IMG/VR virus record: IMGVR_UViG_3300032893_000113
Coordinates: 1-43,102 of that record
Reading direction: 5' to 3' (one strand)
DNA from: a virus
DNA length: 43,102 nt
A model generated the notes under the pieces. It searched no databases, was not told the DNA's origin, and saw only the letters and a program-made list of their open reading frames with translations. Both the position numbers and the translations under genes were made by a program. The stretch's first letter is position 1. Every line of letters begins with the position of its first letter. This document shows, piece after piece, positions 15,281 to 22,200 of the stretch.

Positions 15281-15477
15281 TGCATCACCAGCCTGAGAAC
15301 AACGACAACCACGGCGGTCACTGCCAGCGCTACCAGACTCCAATCCAAAGCAGCCGCAATGGTTAGCAGTCGTTGAGTTTCCGAGTCGTGCCGTTCACGC
15401 GGTTGCGGTTTCGGCTCTTTCTCTTGCCAGATAGCGGTCATAAATTCCTCGAACTTCTGATCTGAGATTTGACTCAC
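15277..15477 (-). CDS. Small C-terminally anchored membrane protein
   Basis: A 66-residue protein with a polar, acidic N-terminus (SQISDQKFEEFMTAIWQEKE) and one hydrophobic helix near the C-terminus (about residues 42-64, WSLVALAVTAVVVVVLRLV). GTG at 15477 is a likely start; a TTG at 15501 inside the upstream gene would add 8 residues. Topology predicts a tail anchor with the bulk in the cytoplasm. Function unknown. Confidence 0.5.
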   Translation of the reverse strand: MSQISDQKFEEFMTAIWQEKEPKPQPRERHDSETQRLLTIAAALDWSLVALAVTAVVVVVLRLVMQ

Positions 15478-15481
15478 GGCC

Positions 15482-15841
15482 TTACCAGCTTTCCGGCGCA
15501 AGCGTGTAGCGATACAGGCCGACGCCTATTTGCGCGGTTTCAATGCGATAGCCTTGTGCTCGAAGTTCGTAGATTCGCGCCCCATAGCGAAAGCAGAGCT
15601 TGTTTAGTTCAGTATTCGTGCAGCCGTGCGACTTGGCTTGCTTGAGCGCACTCAAAACTGCATTGCGTTGCTGTCCTACGTTCGCGCCAAATTCGAAACT
15701 CGTTTGTGATGTAGGCATGTGCGGCGCGAAGATTGCCGAGAGTTCCCGCTCAATCCGCTCGCGCTCGCCTACGGTCAAGTTGACACGCTTGGCGAGCACG
15801 TTGCGGACGTAGCTTTCTGCGAGTTGGGAAGCAGTGCTCAC
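15482..15841 (-). CDS. Winged-helix/HTH domain protein
   Basis: A 119-residue protein. The C-terminal half, NAVLSALKQAKSHGCTNTEL then RYGARIYELRAQGYRIETA and a short beta hairpin, is the winged helix-turn-helix found in many phage proteins, in which an R..RIxELRxxGY motif forms the recognition helix and wing. The N-terminal 50 residues are helical. GTG start at 15841 overlaps the upstream stop (GTGA). It probably binds DNA; whether it regulates transcription or replication is not visible. Confidence 0.6.
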   Translation of the reverse strand: MSTASQLAESYVRNVLAKRVNLTVGERERIERELSAIFAPHMPTSQTSFEFGANVGQQRNAVLSALKQAKSHGCTNTELNKLCFRYGARIYELRAQGYRIETAQIGVGLYRYTLAPESW

Positions 15842-16128
15842 TCGGATATTCCAGTTCGGGTGAGCCTTTCTTGTTGATAGCCATTCTTCTTGGCTTCTTT
15901 GGCGACCCTTCCATGAGTAAAACCATTTTTACTGACAAATGATTCGCGCTCAGCGTCCTGCCTGTGTCTTGCGCAGAGTACCGCCTTAGCTTTTGTGAGT
16001 AATCCGCCCACCGTTACTTCTGAGGCGTCAGCCCCGCAGCGCTCGTGATAAATAATCGGCCTGCCTTGAGCGTCCCTGCCGCCGTCTTTACGAATCAACT
16101 TTGTGCAAGTCAATTTAGCGTCTGCCAT
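15838..16128 (-). CDS. Hypothetical basic protein
   Basis: A 96-residue protein with CTKLIRKDGGRDAQGRP, a YHERCGADAS segment and ARHRQDAERES; three Cys and two His residues could form a zinc site. The C-terminus is Lys/Arg-rich. AAGGAG lies 9 bases before ATG at 16128. Coupled to the HTH gene by a 4-base overlap. No family recognised. Confidence 0.55.
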   Translation of the reverse strand: MADAKLTCTKLIRKDGGRDAQGRPIIYHERCGADASEVTVGGLLTKAKAVLCARHRQDAERESFVSKNGFTHGRVAKEAKKNGYQQERLTRTGISE

Positions 16129-16152
16129 AAATAAATGCTCCTTAAAAGTCGC

Positions 16153-16359
16153 CTATGGCTTAATCAGGCCCTTTGCGATTGCTTCGGGATAAGTCGGCAC
16201 ATATCCCAAAACTGCTTTGCATTGCGCTTGTTCGCGCTTCACTTCCGCGATAAGAGCAAGCGTCTCTTGGTCGTATTGCTCATAGCCGCACTCCTCGCAG
16301 ATAGGAAAGCGGCCTTCGCGTTCAACCATTGAGTCGAGATGGCATTCCGGGCAGATCAC
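16153..16359 (-). CDS. 68-residue zinc-ribbon protein
   Basis: From GTG at 16359: MICPECHLDSMVEREGRFPI then CEECGYEQ, a compact CPEC/CEEC zinc ribbon, followed by a helix and an AVLGYVPTYPEAIAKGLIKP tail. A longer open frame upstream to 16491 only mirrors the neighbouring gene in another frame. The GTG overlaps that gene's TGA (GTGA) and GGGTGA lies 6 bases upstream, so the short form is preferred. Nucleic-acid or protein binding is the general expectation. Confidence 0.6.
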   Translation of the reverse strand: MICPECHLDSMVEREGRFPICEECGYEQYDQETLALIAEVKREQAQCKAVLGYVPTYPEAIAKGLIKP

Positions 16360-16754
16360 AGGTTCACCCGGCACTTGTCGCAAACGTAGCCTTCGAAGTG
16401 ATCGGAAACCTTTTCTCCGAGATGGATCACGTACCGACCATCTAGGTTGCAGGGCATCGCGTCCTCGCGTGTCTCGCCGCCGCCGACCCACATTTCGCAG
16501 GGGCCATGACTGGCGAGAAATATTTGGTCACGATCCGGGCACTTGCCGTCAAAGCCGCGATGGACGCGGTATTCCTTACAACACCAGAAGCAGGTTCGCG
16601 CCATGCGTTCTTCGTAGTCGTGTCGGAGATGCGTGTATTCGTCGCCAACCGTTGATTCCGATGACGTTCTGCGCATGACGTCGGTCACCATGTCAATCAA
16701 GTTGTCGAAGGCGTGCGCAAAGACCGGAGAGTTGATGTTTCGCAATGAGTTCAT
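16356..16754 (-). CDS. Cys-rich hypothetical protein
   Basis: A 132-residue protein starting MNSLRNINSPVFAHAFDNLI. The middle carries CFWCCKEYRVHRGFDGKCPD, and the end carries VCDKCRVNL, giving several Cys pairs likely to bind zinc. ATG at 16754 overlaps the upstream stop (ATGA) and AAAGGAG lies about 8 bases before it; an in-frame codon at 16835 is inside the neighbour. Function unknown. Confidence 0.55.
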   Translation of the reverse strand: MNSLRNINSPVFAHAFDNLIDMVTDVMRRTSSESTVGDEYTHLRHDYEERMARTCFWCCKEYRVHRGFDGKCPDRDQIFLASHGPCEMWVGGGETREDAMPCNLDGRYVIHLGEKVSDHFEGYVCDKCRVNL

Positions 16755-16978
16755 AATGATTGCTCCTTTGGGCTGGCATGGTTGGCCTGCTTCAGTCTGA
16801 TCCTGACCTCGCGTGGACTCTTCCCATAAGCCCACGCCCGAGGTAGCAACAGCGCTCCGTGCTTAATACAGCGAGGAATGCCGCTGTACTTCGCAGACGC
16901 GAGGCGTGCAGCGCTGCGCTCGGTGTAAACGCAGACCTCTTTGTCGCAAACCAAAATGTCAAAGTCGCGGGCTGGCAT
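16751..16978 (-). CDS. Small hypothetical protein
   Basis: A 75-residue basic protein, MPARDFDILVCDKEVCVYTE..., with GGGAGG before the ATG. It ends in LKQANHASPKEQSL, a near copy of the C-terminus of the upstream gene (LREANHASPRL), because the same 19-bp sequence is present at both junctions. Function unknown. Confidence 0.5.
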   Translation of the reverse strand: MPARDFDILVCDKEVCVYTERSAARLASAKYSGIPRCIKHGALLLPRAWAYGKSPREVRIRLKQANHASPKEQSL

Positions 16979-16987
16979 GGTTGGCCT
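16770..16987. repeat. Duplicated 19-bp gene-junction sequence
   Basis: GGGCTGGCATGGTTGGCCT is identical at 16770-16788 and 16969-16987. At the second site its ATG (minus strand) starts the gene at 16978. At the first site the same bases are inside the 3' end of that gene, which gives both genes the C-terminal motif ANHASP. Confidence 0.8.
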
Positions 16988-17153
16988 CCCTCAGTACGCG
17001 GACTTCCTCTTTCCACCGATCAATGTAGGAATCGAGCCACTCTTGTAGCGCCTTGGCCCACGGATCAATCCCCGGACGAACGCCACCGCCCGCTAACTTT
17101 TGCGCCATCTGGGTAGCGGTTAATAACTCGCTTTTAACGGTTTTTGCAGACAT
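16959..17153 (-). CDS. Small hypothetical protein
   Basis: A 64-residue protein starting MSAKTVKSELLTATQMAQKL, ending LREANHASPRL. ATG at 17153 is preferred over 17201 since GGAG lies 7 bases before it and upstream codons belong to the neighbour. The middle segment DPWAKALQEWLDSYIDRWKE is an amphipathic helix. Overlaps neighbours on both sides by about 20 bases. Function unknown. Confidence 0.5.
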   Translation of the reverse strand: MSAKTVKSELLTATQMAQKLAGGGVRPGIDPWAKALQEWLDSYIDRWKEEVRVLREANHASPRL

Positions 17154-17319
17154 GGAAGTCTCCGAAGTATTCGCCGCCGCAAGCGGGACAGTTGCCATCA
17201 TTGGCTAGAGCGATCAATTGTTTGCGGAGTCCAAGAGCATTCGCCACGAACTCTTGCGAGCGGAAATACCCTTCAAACTCGACTAATTCATCCGGGGCTA
17301 CTTTGCTTTCTGTGCTCAT
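17134..17319 (-). CDS. Small putative zinc-binding protein
   Basis: A 61-residue protein with an acidic, helical N-terminal part and a C-terminal CPACGG...FHVCKNR motif. Three Cys and a His could complete a zinc knuckle. It overlaps the next gene by 20 bases and the previous by 4. Function unknown. Confidence 0.5.
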   Translation of the reverse strand: MSTESKVAPDELVEFEGYFRSQEFVANALGLRKQLIALANDGNCPACGGEYFGDFHVCKNR

Positions 17320-17543
17320 AAGGTTTCCTCAGCTTTCTGAATGGCCTGCACGCTCAAGGCTGGCTTTTTTGGTGGAAGCGCCGCCTCTCCTCCAAGAGCA
17401 AGCGCTTCCACCTTCGCCGCTTCCGCGCAGGCGAACTTCAAGTTGGCGCAAATCACGCAATTGCGATGTTTGGCTGTAATGCTCATACCTTGCGGGAACA
17501 GGTAAACAGGTAAAATCGACCGAATTTGAACGGAACCGACCAT
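17316..17543 (-). CDS. Small hypothetical protein
   Basis: A 75-residue protein whose ATG overlaps the stop of the ribbon-helix-helix gene (TAATG). An internal start at 17486 (MSITAKHRNCVICANLKF) would give 56 residues, beginning right at the Cys-containing part, and cannot be excluded. CVICANLKFAC could bind metal; the C-terminus is a helical Ala/Lys/Glu region. Function unknown. Confidence 0.5.
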   Translation of the reverse strand: MVGSVQIRSILPVYLFPQGMSITAKHRNCVICANLKFACAEAAKVEALALGGEAALPPKKPALSVQAIQKAEETL

Positions 17544-17704
17544 TACGCCGTCACGCCTTCCTTGGTTGCCAAGGCTCGGAGTCCCAAACGAAGCAACTCT
17601 GAAACTGCCTGTATGCCTGTTTTCTTGCGCAGCGCTTCGATGAGTTTGCGATCCTCACTGCTGAAGCGTACTGCCTGCGTGTCGCCATGCTTTTGTTTTA
17701 CCAT
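17543..17704 (-). CDS. Ribbon-helix-helix (Arc/CopG-like) DNA-binding protein
   Basis: A 53-residue protein from ATG at 17704: MVKQKHGDTQ, then AVRFSSEDRKLIEALRKKTG and SELLRLGLRALATKEG. A short beta strand (AVRFS) followed by two helices is the Arc/MetJ/CopG fold, which binds operators as a dimer of dimers through the paired strands. A longer open frame to 17779 runs through the promoter and is rejected. It is the first gene of the leftward operon and, being at the start of its own transcript, is a candidate autoregulator or lysogeny/early repressor. No Shine-Dalgarno site precedes the ATG. Confidence 0.65.
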   Translation of the reverse strand: MVKQKHGDTQAVRFSSEDRKLIEALRKKTGIQAVSELLRLGLRALATKEGVTA

Positions 17705-17739
17705 GTGGCACACGATAGCACAACCCAAAACATTGTCAA
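17705..17739 (-). promoter_or_regulatory. Sigma70-like promoter of the leftward operon, probably leaderless
   Basis: On the minus strand a perfect TTGACA -35 box (17734-17739) is separated by 16 bases from TATCGT (17712-17717), which is preceded by TG one base away (extended -10). The expected start point is about 17705, one or two bases before the ATG at 17704. The transcript would then have essentially no leader, in line with the absence of a ribosome site, and as known for the lambda cI transcript from PRM. An imperfect inverted repeat (TGTGGC/GCACA, about 17705-17722) overlaps the -10 and could be an operator. Confidence 0.65.
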
Positions 17740-17772
17740 GAATAAAATATTGTGGAAATCGAAGAATTACGG

Positions 17773-18192
17773 TTACCAAGGTAAGTGGATTTTTTCTAAC
17801 GACTTCTAAGGTTTTTAGGATAGAGTATTTCCGTCAATCCCCAGACAGCGCTCCCTTGCCGCATAGCAAGGTTCGAGCAGCATTCCAGAAATTCCTATTC
17901 CCAAAAATGGCTAGAATTGGCGTCTTAGCTGCCCACCAGCCGCTTACCGCGAAGCCTTGTGAAACCGTTCCCAAAGCGGTTGCAAAGCTTTTGATTCGTC
18001 GGAACTTGGCGCTACAGGTAAGCAAGCATCTCATCCAACTCATTGCTCTCCGCGCAGCTTGCGTCCAACTGCGACATAGCCGCGCCGACCTCGCGCCGTC
18101 TCCACGCTATATTCCCGAGACTCTCCCCGCCGCCGAGCTTCCCGGCATCATCTTCAAGGCTCCGCTTCGCCCCGAATGGGTCAATTCCTACC
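17773..18192. other. Intergenic region between divergent blocks
   Basis: About 400 bases with no convincing coding sequence except the doubtful minus ORF listed separately. At 17773-17784 there is a TTACC-AA-GGTAA inverted repeat just upstream of the leftward promoter, a possible operator half. The first 80 bases are AT-rich. I found no strong rightward sigma70 promoter here. The later part, about 17840-18010, holds a short open stretch on the minus strand in another frame (APSSDESKALQPLWERFHKA) that may be a decayed gene. Confidence 0.4.
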
Positions 18193-18194
18193 AT
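18012..18194 (-). CDS. Doubtful small ORF, possibly a decayed gene
   Basis: Sixty codons from ATG at 18194, MVGIDPFGAKRSLEDDAGKL..., with plausible composition and an acidic C-terminus. There is no ribosome site, and the ATG shares a CATG palindrome with the start of the divergent gene at 18193. After its TAG, a different frame continues with protein-like sequence for 22 more codons, suggesting a frameshifted remnant of a longer gene. It may equally be non-coding operator DNA. Confidence 0.25.
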   Translation of the reverse strand: MVGIDPFGAKRSLEDDAGKLGGGESLGNIAWRRREVGAAMSQLDASCAESNELDEMLAYL

Positions 18195-18435
18195 GCCCCG
18201 CAAAGCTGACAAGTTCGCCAAGCACGTTCGGCGCTATTTAAGCTTGGATCGCCAGATTAAGCGGCGCTATGAGGAGCGTGACGCGCTGATTTCGGGAGTT
18301 TTGGGGGATTTAAAGCCCGGATACCGAATTACGGTCGGAAATGACACCTTTGAGTTCATTGACCGCTTCGAAGATGCAACAAAAGCTTGGAAAAGTACCT
18401 GTTTCCACCGCTATGAGTTCAAAAAGGTTGGTTAA
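18193..18435 (+). CDS. Small basic protein at the start of the rightward block
   Basis: An 80-residue protein, MPRKADKFAKHVRRYLSLDR..., with a strongly basic helical N-terminal half and a beta-type second half (GYRITVGNDTFEFIDRFE). ATG at 18193 is chosen; the longer open frame upstream is proline/serine-rich and looks non-coding. No clear Shine-Dalgarno sequence is visible. It stands alone, followed by a terminator, so it is its own unit. A nucleic-acid-binding role is possible; no family recognised. Confidence 0.6.
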   Translation: MPRKADKFAKHVRRYLSLDRQIKRRYEERDALISGVLGDLKPGYRITVGNDTFEFIDRFEDATKAWKSTCFHRYEFKKVG

Positions 18436-18453
18436 TCGAACATGAAAGGAGAT

Positions 18454-18624
18454 TTAGGGGACAGATACCAGAGCGGGGAAGGGCTGATGACAGGGGTTTT
18501 CAGCCCTTTTCTCTGCTTTGGGCAGCAAATCGGCAGCGGCCAGCGCCCGGTGCAAGCATTCATCCTGCATCGCCATGCGCTCCAAGATCACCGCAACCCT
18601 TAATTCCAGTTCCTCGTTCGTCAT
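18454..18624 (-). CDS. Doubtful small ORF antisense to the terminator
   Basis: Fifty-six codons from ATG at 18624: MTNEELELRVAVILERMAMQ then DECLHRALAAADLLPKAEKR look like a genuine charged helix. The last 15 codons run through the terminator hairpin and look non-coding. Upstream only GGCGGAA, almost touching the ATG, could serve as a ribosome site. Possible tiny gene whose 3' end was disrupted; low confidence. Confidence 0.3.
   Translation of the reverse strand: MTNEELELRVAVILERMAMQDECLHRALAAADLLPKAEKRAENPCHQPFPALVSVP
18480..18510 (+). terminator. Rho-independent terminator
   Basis: AGGGCTGA (18480-18487) pairs with TCAGCCCT (18500-18507) across a 12-base loop and is followed by TTT. It lies 45 bases after the stop of the small basic protein and upstream of the recombinase, so it would separate the two rightward units. 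The T-run is short, so efficiency is uncertain. Confidence 0.7.
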
Positions 18625-18721
18625 TTCCGCCCATGTTGCTCATTTGTAAGATGCTTCGCAATACAGTATACGCCCCACGCCAACACGCAAGATGTAACGG
18701 ACTGACTTACTGTTTCCTTTT
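18625..18721. other. Region upstream of the recombinase
   Basis: About 100 bases before the tyrosine recombinase with no ribosome site. Weak -35/-10-like pairs can be drawn (for example TTGCTC with CAATAC at 17-base spacing) but none is convincing. An attachment site would be expected near here; it cannot be recognised without the bacterial junction sequences. Confidence 0.3.
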
Positions 18722-19261
18722 TTGAATGTGCAGAGTCTTTCTAAAGACGAGCTCAGGCGGCTCCTTGATGTGGCCCGCGCACACCGCGAGCGTGACTGGC
18801 TCATGATCCTCGTTGCTTATAACCACGGCTTGCGAGTCTCGGAAGTACTTGCAATCACGAGAGATGACGTGCAAGGCGGCTTTCTTCGAGTGCAACGGCT
18901 GAAAGGCTCAAAACGTACCGTGCAGCCGCTAATCTGTCACGCAGATCCGCTCTTGAGCGAAGGCCCCGCGCTCATTGAATTGGCTCGCAAAACTCTCCGG
19001 AGCCGACCGTTATTCAATGTCAGTCGCGTCCATGCCTGGCGTCTCATGAAGCGCTACGCCGCAATCGCCAACGTCGCGCTCCACAAGGCTACCCCGCACT
19101 CGCTCAAATCCTCGTGCGCTCGCCAAATTATTGCGACAGAGGGCGTTCCCGCTACACAGGAATGGCTCGGCCACAAATCCGGCAAGTCTACCCTTGAATA
19201 CACCAAACTGTCCGCTGAGGAAGCGGCAGCAGCCGCCAAACGTGCTTTAAGCGGTGTCTGA
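18722..19261 (+). CDS. int: Compact tyrosine recombinase/integrase
   Basis: A 179-residue catalytic-domain-only tyrosine recombinase. Visible active-site elements are Arg38 in NHGLRVSEVL, His126 and Lys129 in PHSLKSSCA (the usual HxxR position carries Lys), His151 in WLGHKSG and nucleophile Tyr160 in LEYTKL. A block RLKGSKRTVQPL matches what I recall of a compact family of about 180-200 residues in which HxLK is normal, so this is probably full length rather than truncated. Start is TTG 18722 or GTG 18728; neither has a ribosome site. Expected role: integration/excision or circle resolution by site-specific recombination. Confidence 0.78.
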   Translation: MNVQSLSKDELRRLLDVARAHRERDWLMILVAYNHGLRVSEVLAITRDDVQGGFLRVQRLKGSKRTVQPLICHADPLLSEGPALIELARKTLRSRPLFNVSRVHAWRLMKRYAAIANVALHKATPHSLKSSCARQIIATEGVPATQEWLGHKSGKSTLEYTKLSAEEAAAAAKRALSGV

Positions 19262-19284
19262 ACATTGAAACTTTGAAAATCTCT

Positions 19285-22200
19285 ATGGGGTTTCAGCATG
19301 GATCAAGTCTCGGTGATCTTGCTCGGCGCTTTCGTGGTTGCCTTGCTCATTGTGCTGGTTTGGCCGTCGCCGCCTCGTTACTGACTGCAGGCCAAGCATT
19401 TGCGCAGAACGTGCGCTACGATGCGCAATATCCTTCTATCGTTACCGGGCAATCGACGCCCTATCTGGTAGCGAATATCCCGCCCAATTCCCCCAAGCTT
19501 GCCGTTTGCACCGTTCCCGCGAATGGCGTGCCCTGCACCAACTATGCAACCACCTACAATTCCCAAGGCGTAGCCTGCCCAAATGGGGCGCAAGATACGC
19601 CCCAGCCTCAGCCAAGCGCCTGCCAGCCGACCGGGGATGCGCAGGGAAACATCGGGTTTTGGGCACCAGCCGGGAGCTACGATTACACCGTTTGCATTGG
19701 CACCAGCTGCTTTGGGCCTTACCGCGTCACGCTTGGCGGCTCGGGCGGATCAGGAATCGAGCTTCAGACCAATGGCACCAACAACGGCTCGCAAACCAAG
19801 CTCAATCTGACAGGCACAGGAACCACGACCGTCACCGACAATGGCTCGGGAACGGTCACAATCAATTCCACGGGAACGGGCGGCGGCGGAATAACGGGCA
19901 CCTTAACGAACAATTTTGTACCTAAAGCGACCTCTACAGGTACAAACGGAACGGTTGGGAACAGTTCGGTACAGGAAATAGCCTCAACTAATAGTGTTCC
20001 GGTCATAAATGTGCCCCGATTGGAGCAAGTTAGGTACACAGATAACTTCATTTGGTCTCAGAATCCAAATTCTCCTTCCTCGATTGCCCCCGGATCAAAC
20101 GTCATCACGATTGTCTGCCCATATGGGATTGATGCCACGCTGCCCGATTATTGGATCGATATTGGTACTACGGGAACGGCTGAGGCGGCTCCGGTCACGG
20201 CCACATCCTGCACGGCGGCCACGGTTGGCAGTTCCGGCACAATTACGGTGACAGCACGCAATACGCACGCAGCCGGGTACTCGGTCGGAACGGCCTCGAA
20301 TGGCGCTCAAGAGGCCATTAACGACGGCTTGGTTACATCCTCCAGCGCCCATAATGTAAAGGTCGTGCTGCCATGCGGCGCGAATGGCGCGACAATCGCA
20401 TGGGATGCGCCTGTAGAAACGCATGGGAATCATGTGTTTATCGAAGGCGGCGGCTGTGCGCGAATCCTGCAAACGCATCGGCAAGCTGGGCTGATTCTCG
20501 GCAATCGCACTGCCGGCGGAACATTCTTCTTTAATACCGTTCATGCCTTGCAGTTTCAGCCCGGATACGCGGGCACCGCGCCCCAAGTCAATCTCATCAC
20601 CAGCATGTCGCGTACGGGCTGCCCTTCGGCCTGTGTCGCAACCTTCAATTTCGGCAGTTCGCACGACTTGCTGGTAGGCGATTGGGTGATCGTTGGCGGA
20701 AATCTGAATGACAATACCTTCGCTGGTGACTACCAAATTGCGACCGTGCCCAGCGGAACGCAGGTCACAGCCACGCCGCTCTCGAATGCTGCAAACAATC
20801 CTGCCACGGTTTACGCAGGCGGCTACGTCATTGAGCAGTACATCCCCATTTTGGACAACCTGACCATTGAGGGCTACAACGATCAAGTTTCGCTGGTTTC
20901 AACGTCGGGCCTGACGCGGCCTTACGTTTCTGGCGAAGAAGTCTTGGCCGATCAGTCAGCCAACATCCTCCAATTCTCAAACTCAGGTTCCGGGGCCGTA
21001 TTCATGACCCCAACCGATGAATTTCAGCCCAAAATGATCTTTTCTCCCGGTCCAAACAGCCCCAGCGGGGCCGTGGCATTCATTTATGGGGCGAATATGT
21101 CGATGCAGAACACGGGTGACTGTATCGACTGGCAATCCGGCGATGATCTATTCATCACCGATGGCGTTTGTCAGGGATTCGTCAAGAATGGCATCCGTTT
21201 CAGTCAGCGAAGGGGAGGATTCGGAGCTTTTTCCTCCAAAGGCTTGCACTATGAGGGCAGTTTTGGGGGCGTAACGCAGGGAATGACCGCTACCGGGTAC
21301 GCAGGGCTGCTTGATGTGGGCGGAACAAGCGAAGTGGCAAGCGGCGAAAACTCTGCCCCCTATGGTGGGATGCCGCTTTATGCCACGGTCGGGAATGCCT
21401 TGCTCAACTGGTTTTATTACGTGCAGCCGATTGCGAGCACTTCTGACCCAATGTGCTCGTCGCAGCCGCCTGATGGCACAACCGGAGTCACCAATTTGCA
21501 GCGCTGCGCCCTGAATCTTGGTACCGGGCCAGTCTTGTTTGCAGGCTGGGCGCAGGTCGATTCCTCAAGTGGCGGCACGGTGCCTGTGACCTTCAATGCC
21601 ATCCCCGGCGCGACTTCATACAAACTGCTTCGCACGAATGGCCCGACGTCAGGAAACTTCGAAACCGCGCCCTATGGCACAGGTAATTATCTGATTGCCA
21701 CGGTCAACCCGCTAAGTTCCTGCACAGACGCGATTTGCACAGTCAGCGATTCGGTCGGCCTGACGCCTTCGTCTTACACCGTTCCCACCTATGGGCTGCA
21801 CAGCTATTACCCTTACCTGGCGGCGTGGCCCGGAGCGGTGGTCATTTCGAACAATTCGGATGCGGGCGGCACTGGCTCGGCTTCGGTTCCGAACGGCTCA
21901 TATTTTGGCCCGTACAACCAAGGCGGCAACAATGCGCCGATCATAACCACGACGCTGCCCAGCCAAGACGCGGTAATCCTGAACAATCCGATTACCGGGG
22001 CGGTAGTCGGAGCAAGCAGCCCATTGCAAGGCTCGCCATTTGCGTGGCGCGGCGGCGGCTTCACTTCCTCAGGGAATCAGGCATTACCTGGCTGGGCCAC
22101 CCTGGTGCCGGCCAAAAACATGCTGGTGGGCGATGGCGGAACTCTCACCAACCTGAAAGGCTTATTCAATTTCGGCACAACCCTCAGCCCGACCGCTCCC

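Noticed and set aside
17526-18209. 227-codon plus-strand open frame across the divergent region
   Set aside because: It is antisense to the ribbon-helix-helix gene and its promoter, has no ribosome site, and its Ser/Arg/Pro-rich sequence looks non-coding.
18441-18602. 53-codon plus ORF starting ATGAAAGGAGATTTAGG
   Set aside because: It runs straight through the terminator hairpin, has no ribosome site of its own and no coding-like composition after residue 30.
18722-19261. Truncated, inactive integrase
   Set aside because: Although only 179 residues and with Lys in place of the second Arg, the sequence fits a compact recombinase family I recall with the same length and HxLK motif, so truncation is not needed.
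20095-20886. 263-codon minus-strand open frame inside the beta-helix protein
   Set aside because: Antisense shadow of a strongly coding plus-strand gene, without ribosome site or recognisable motif.
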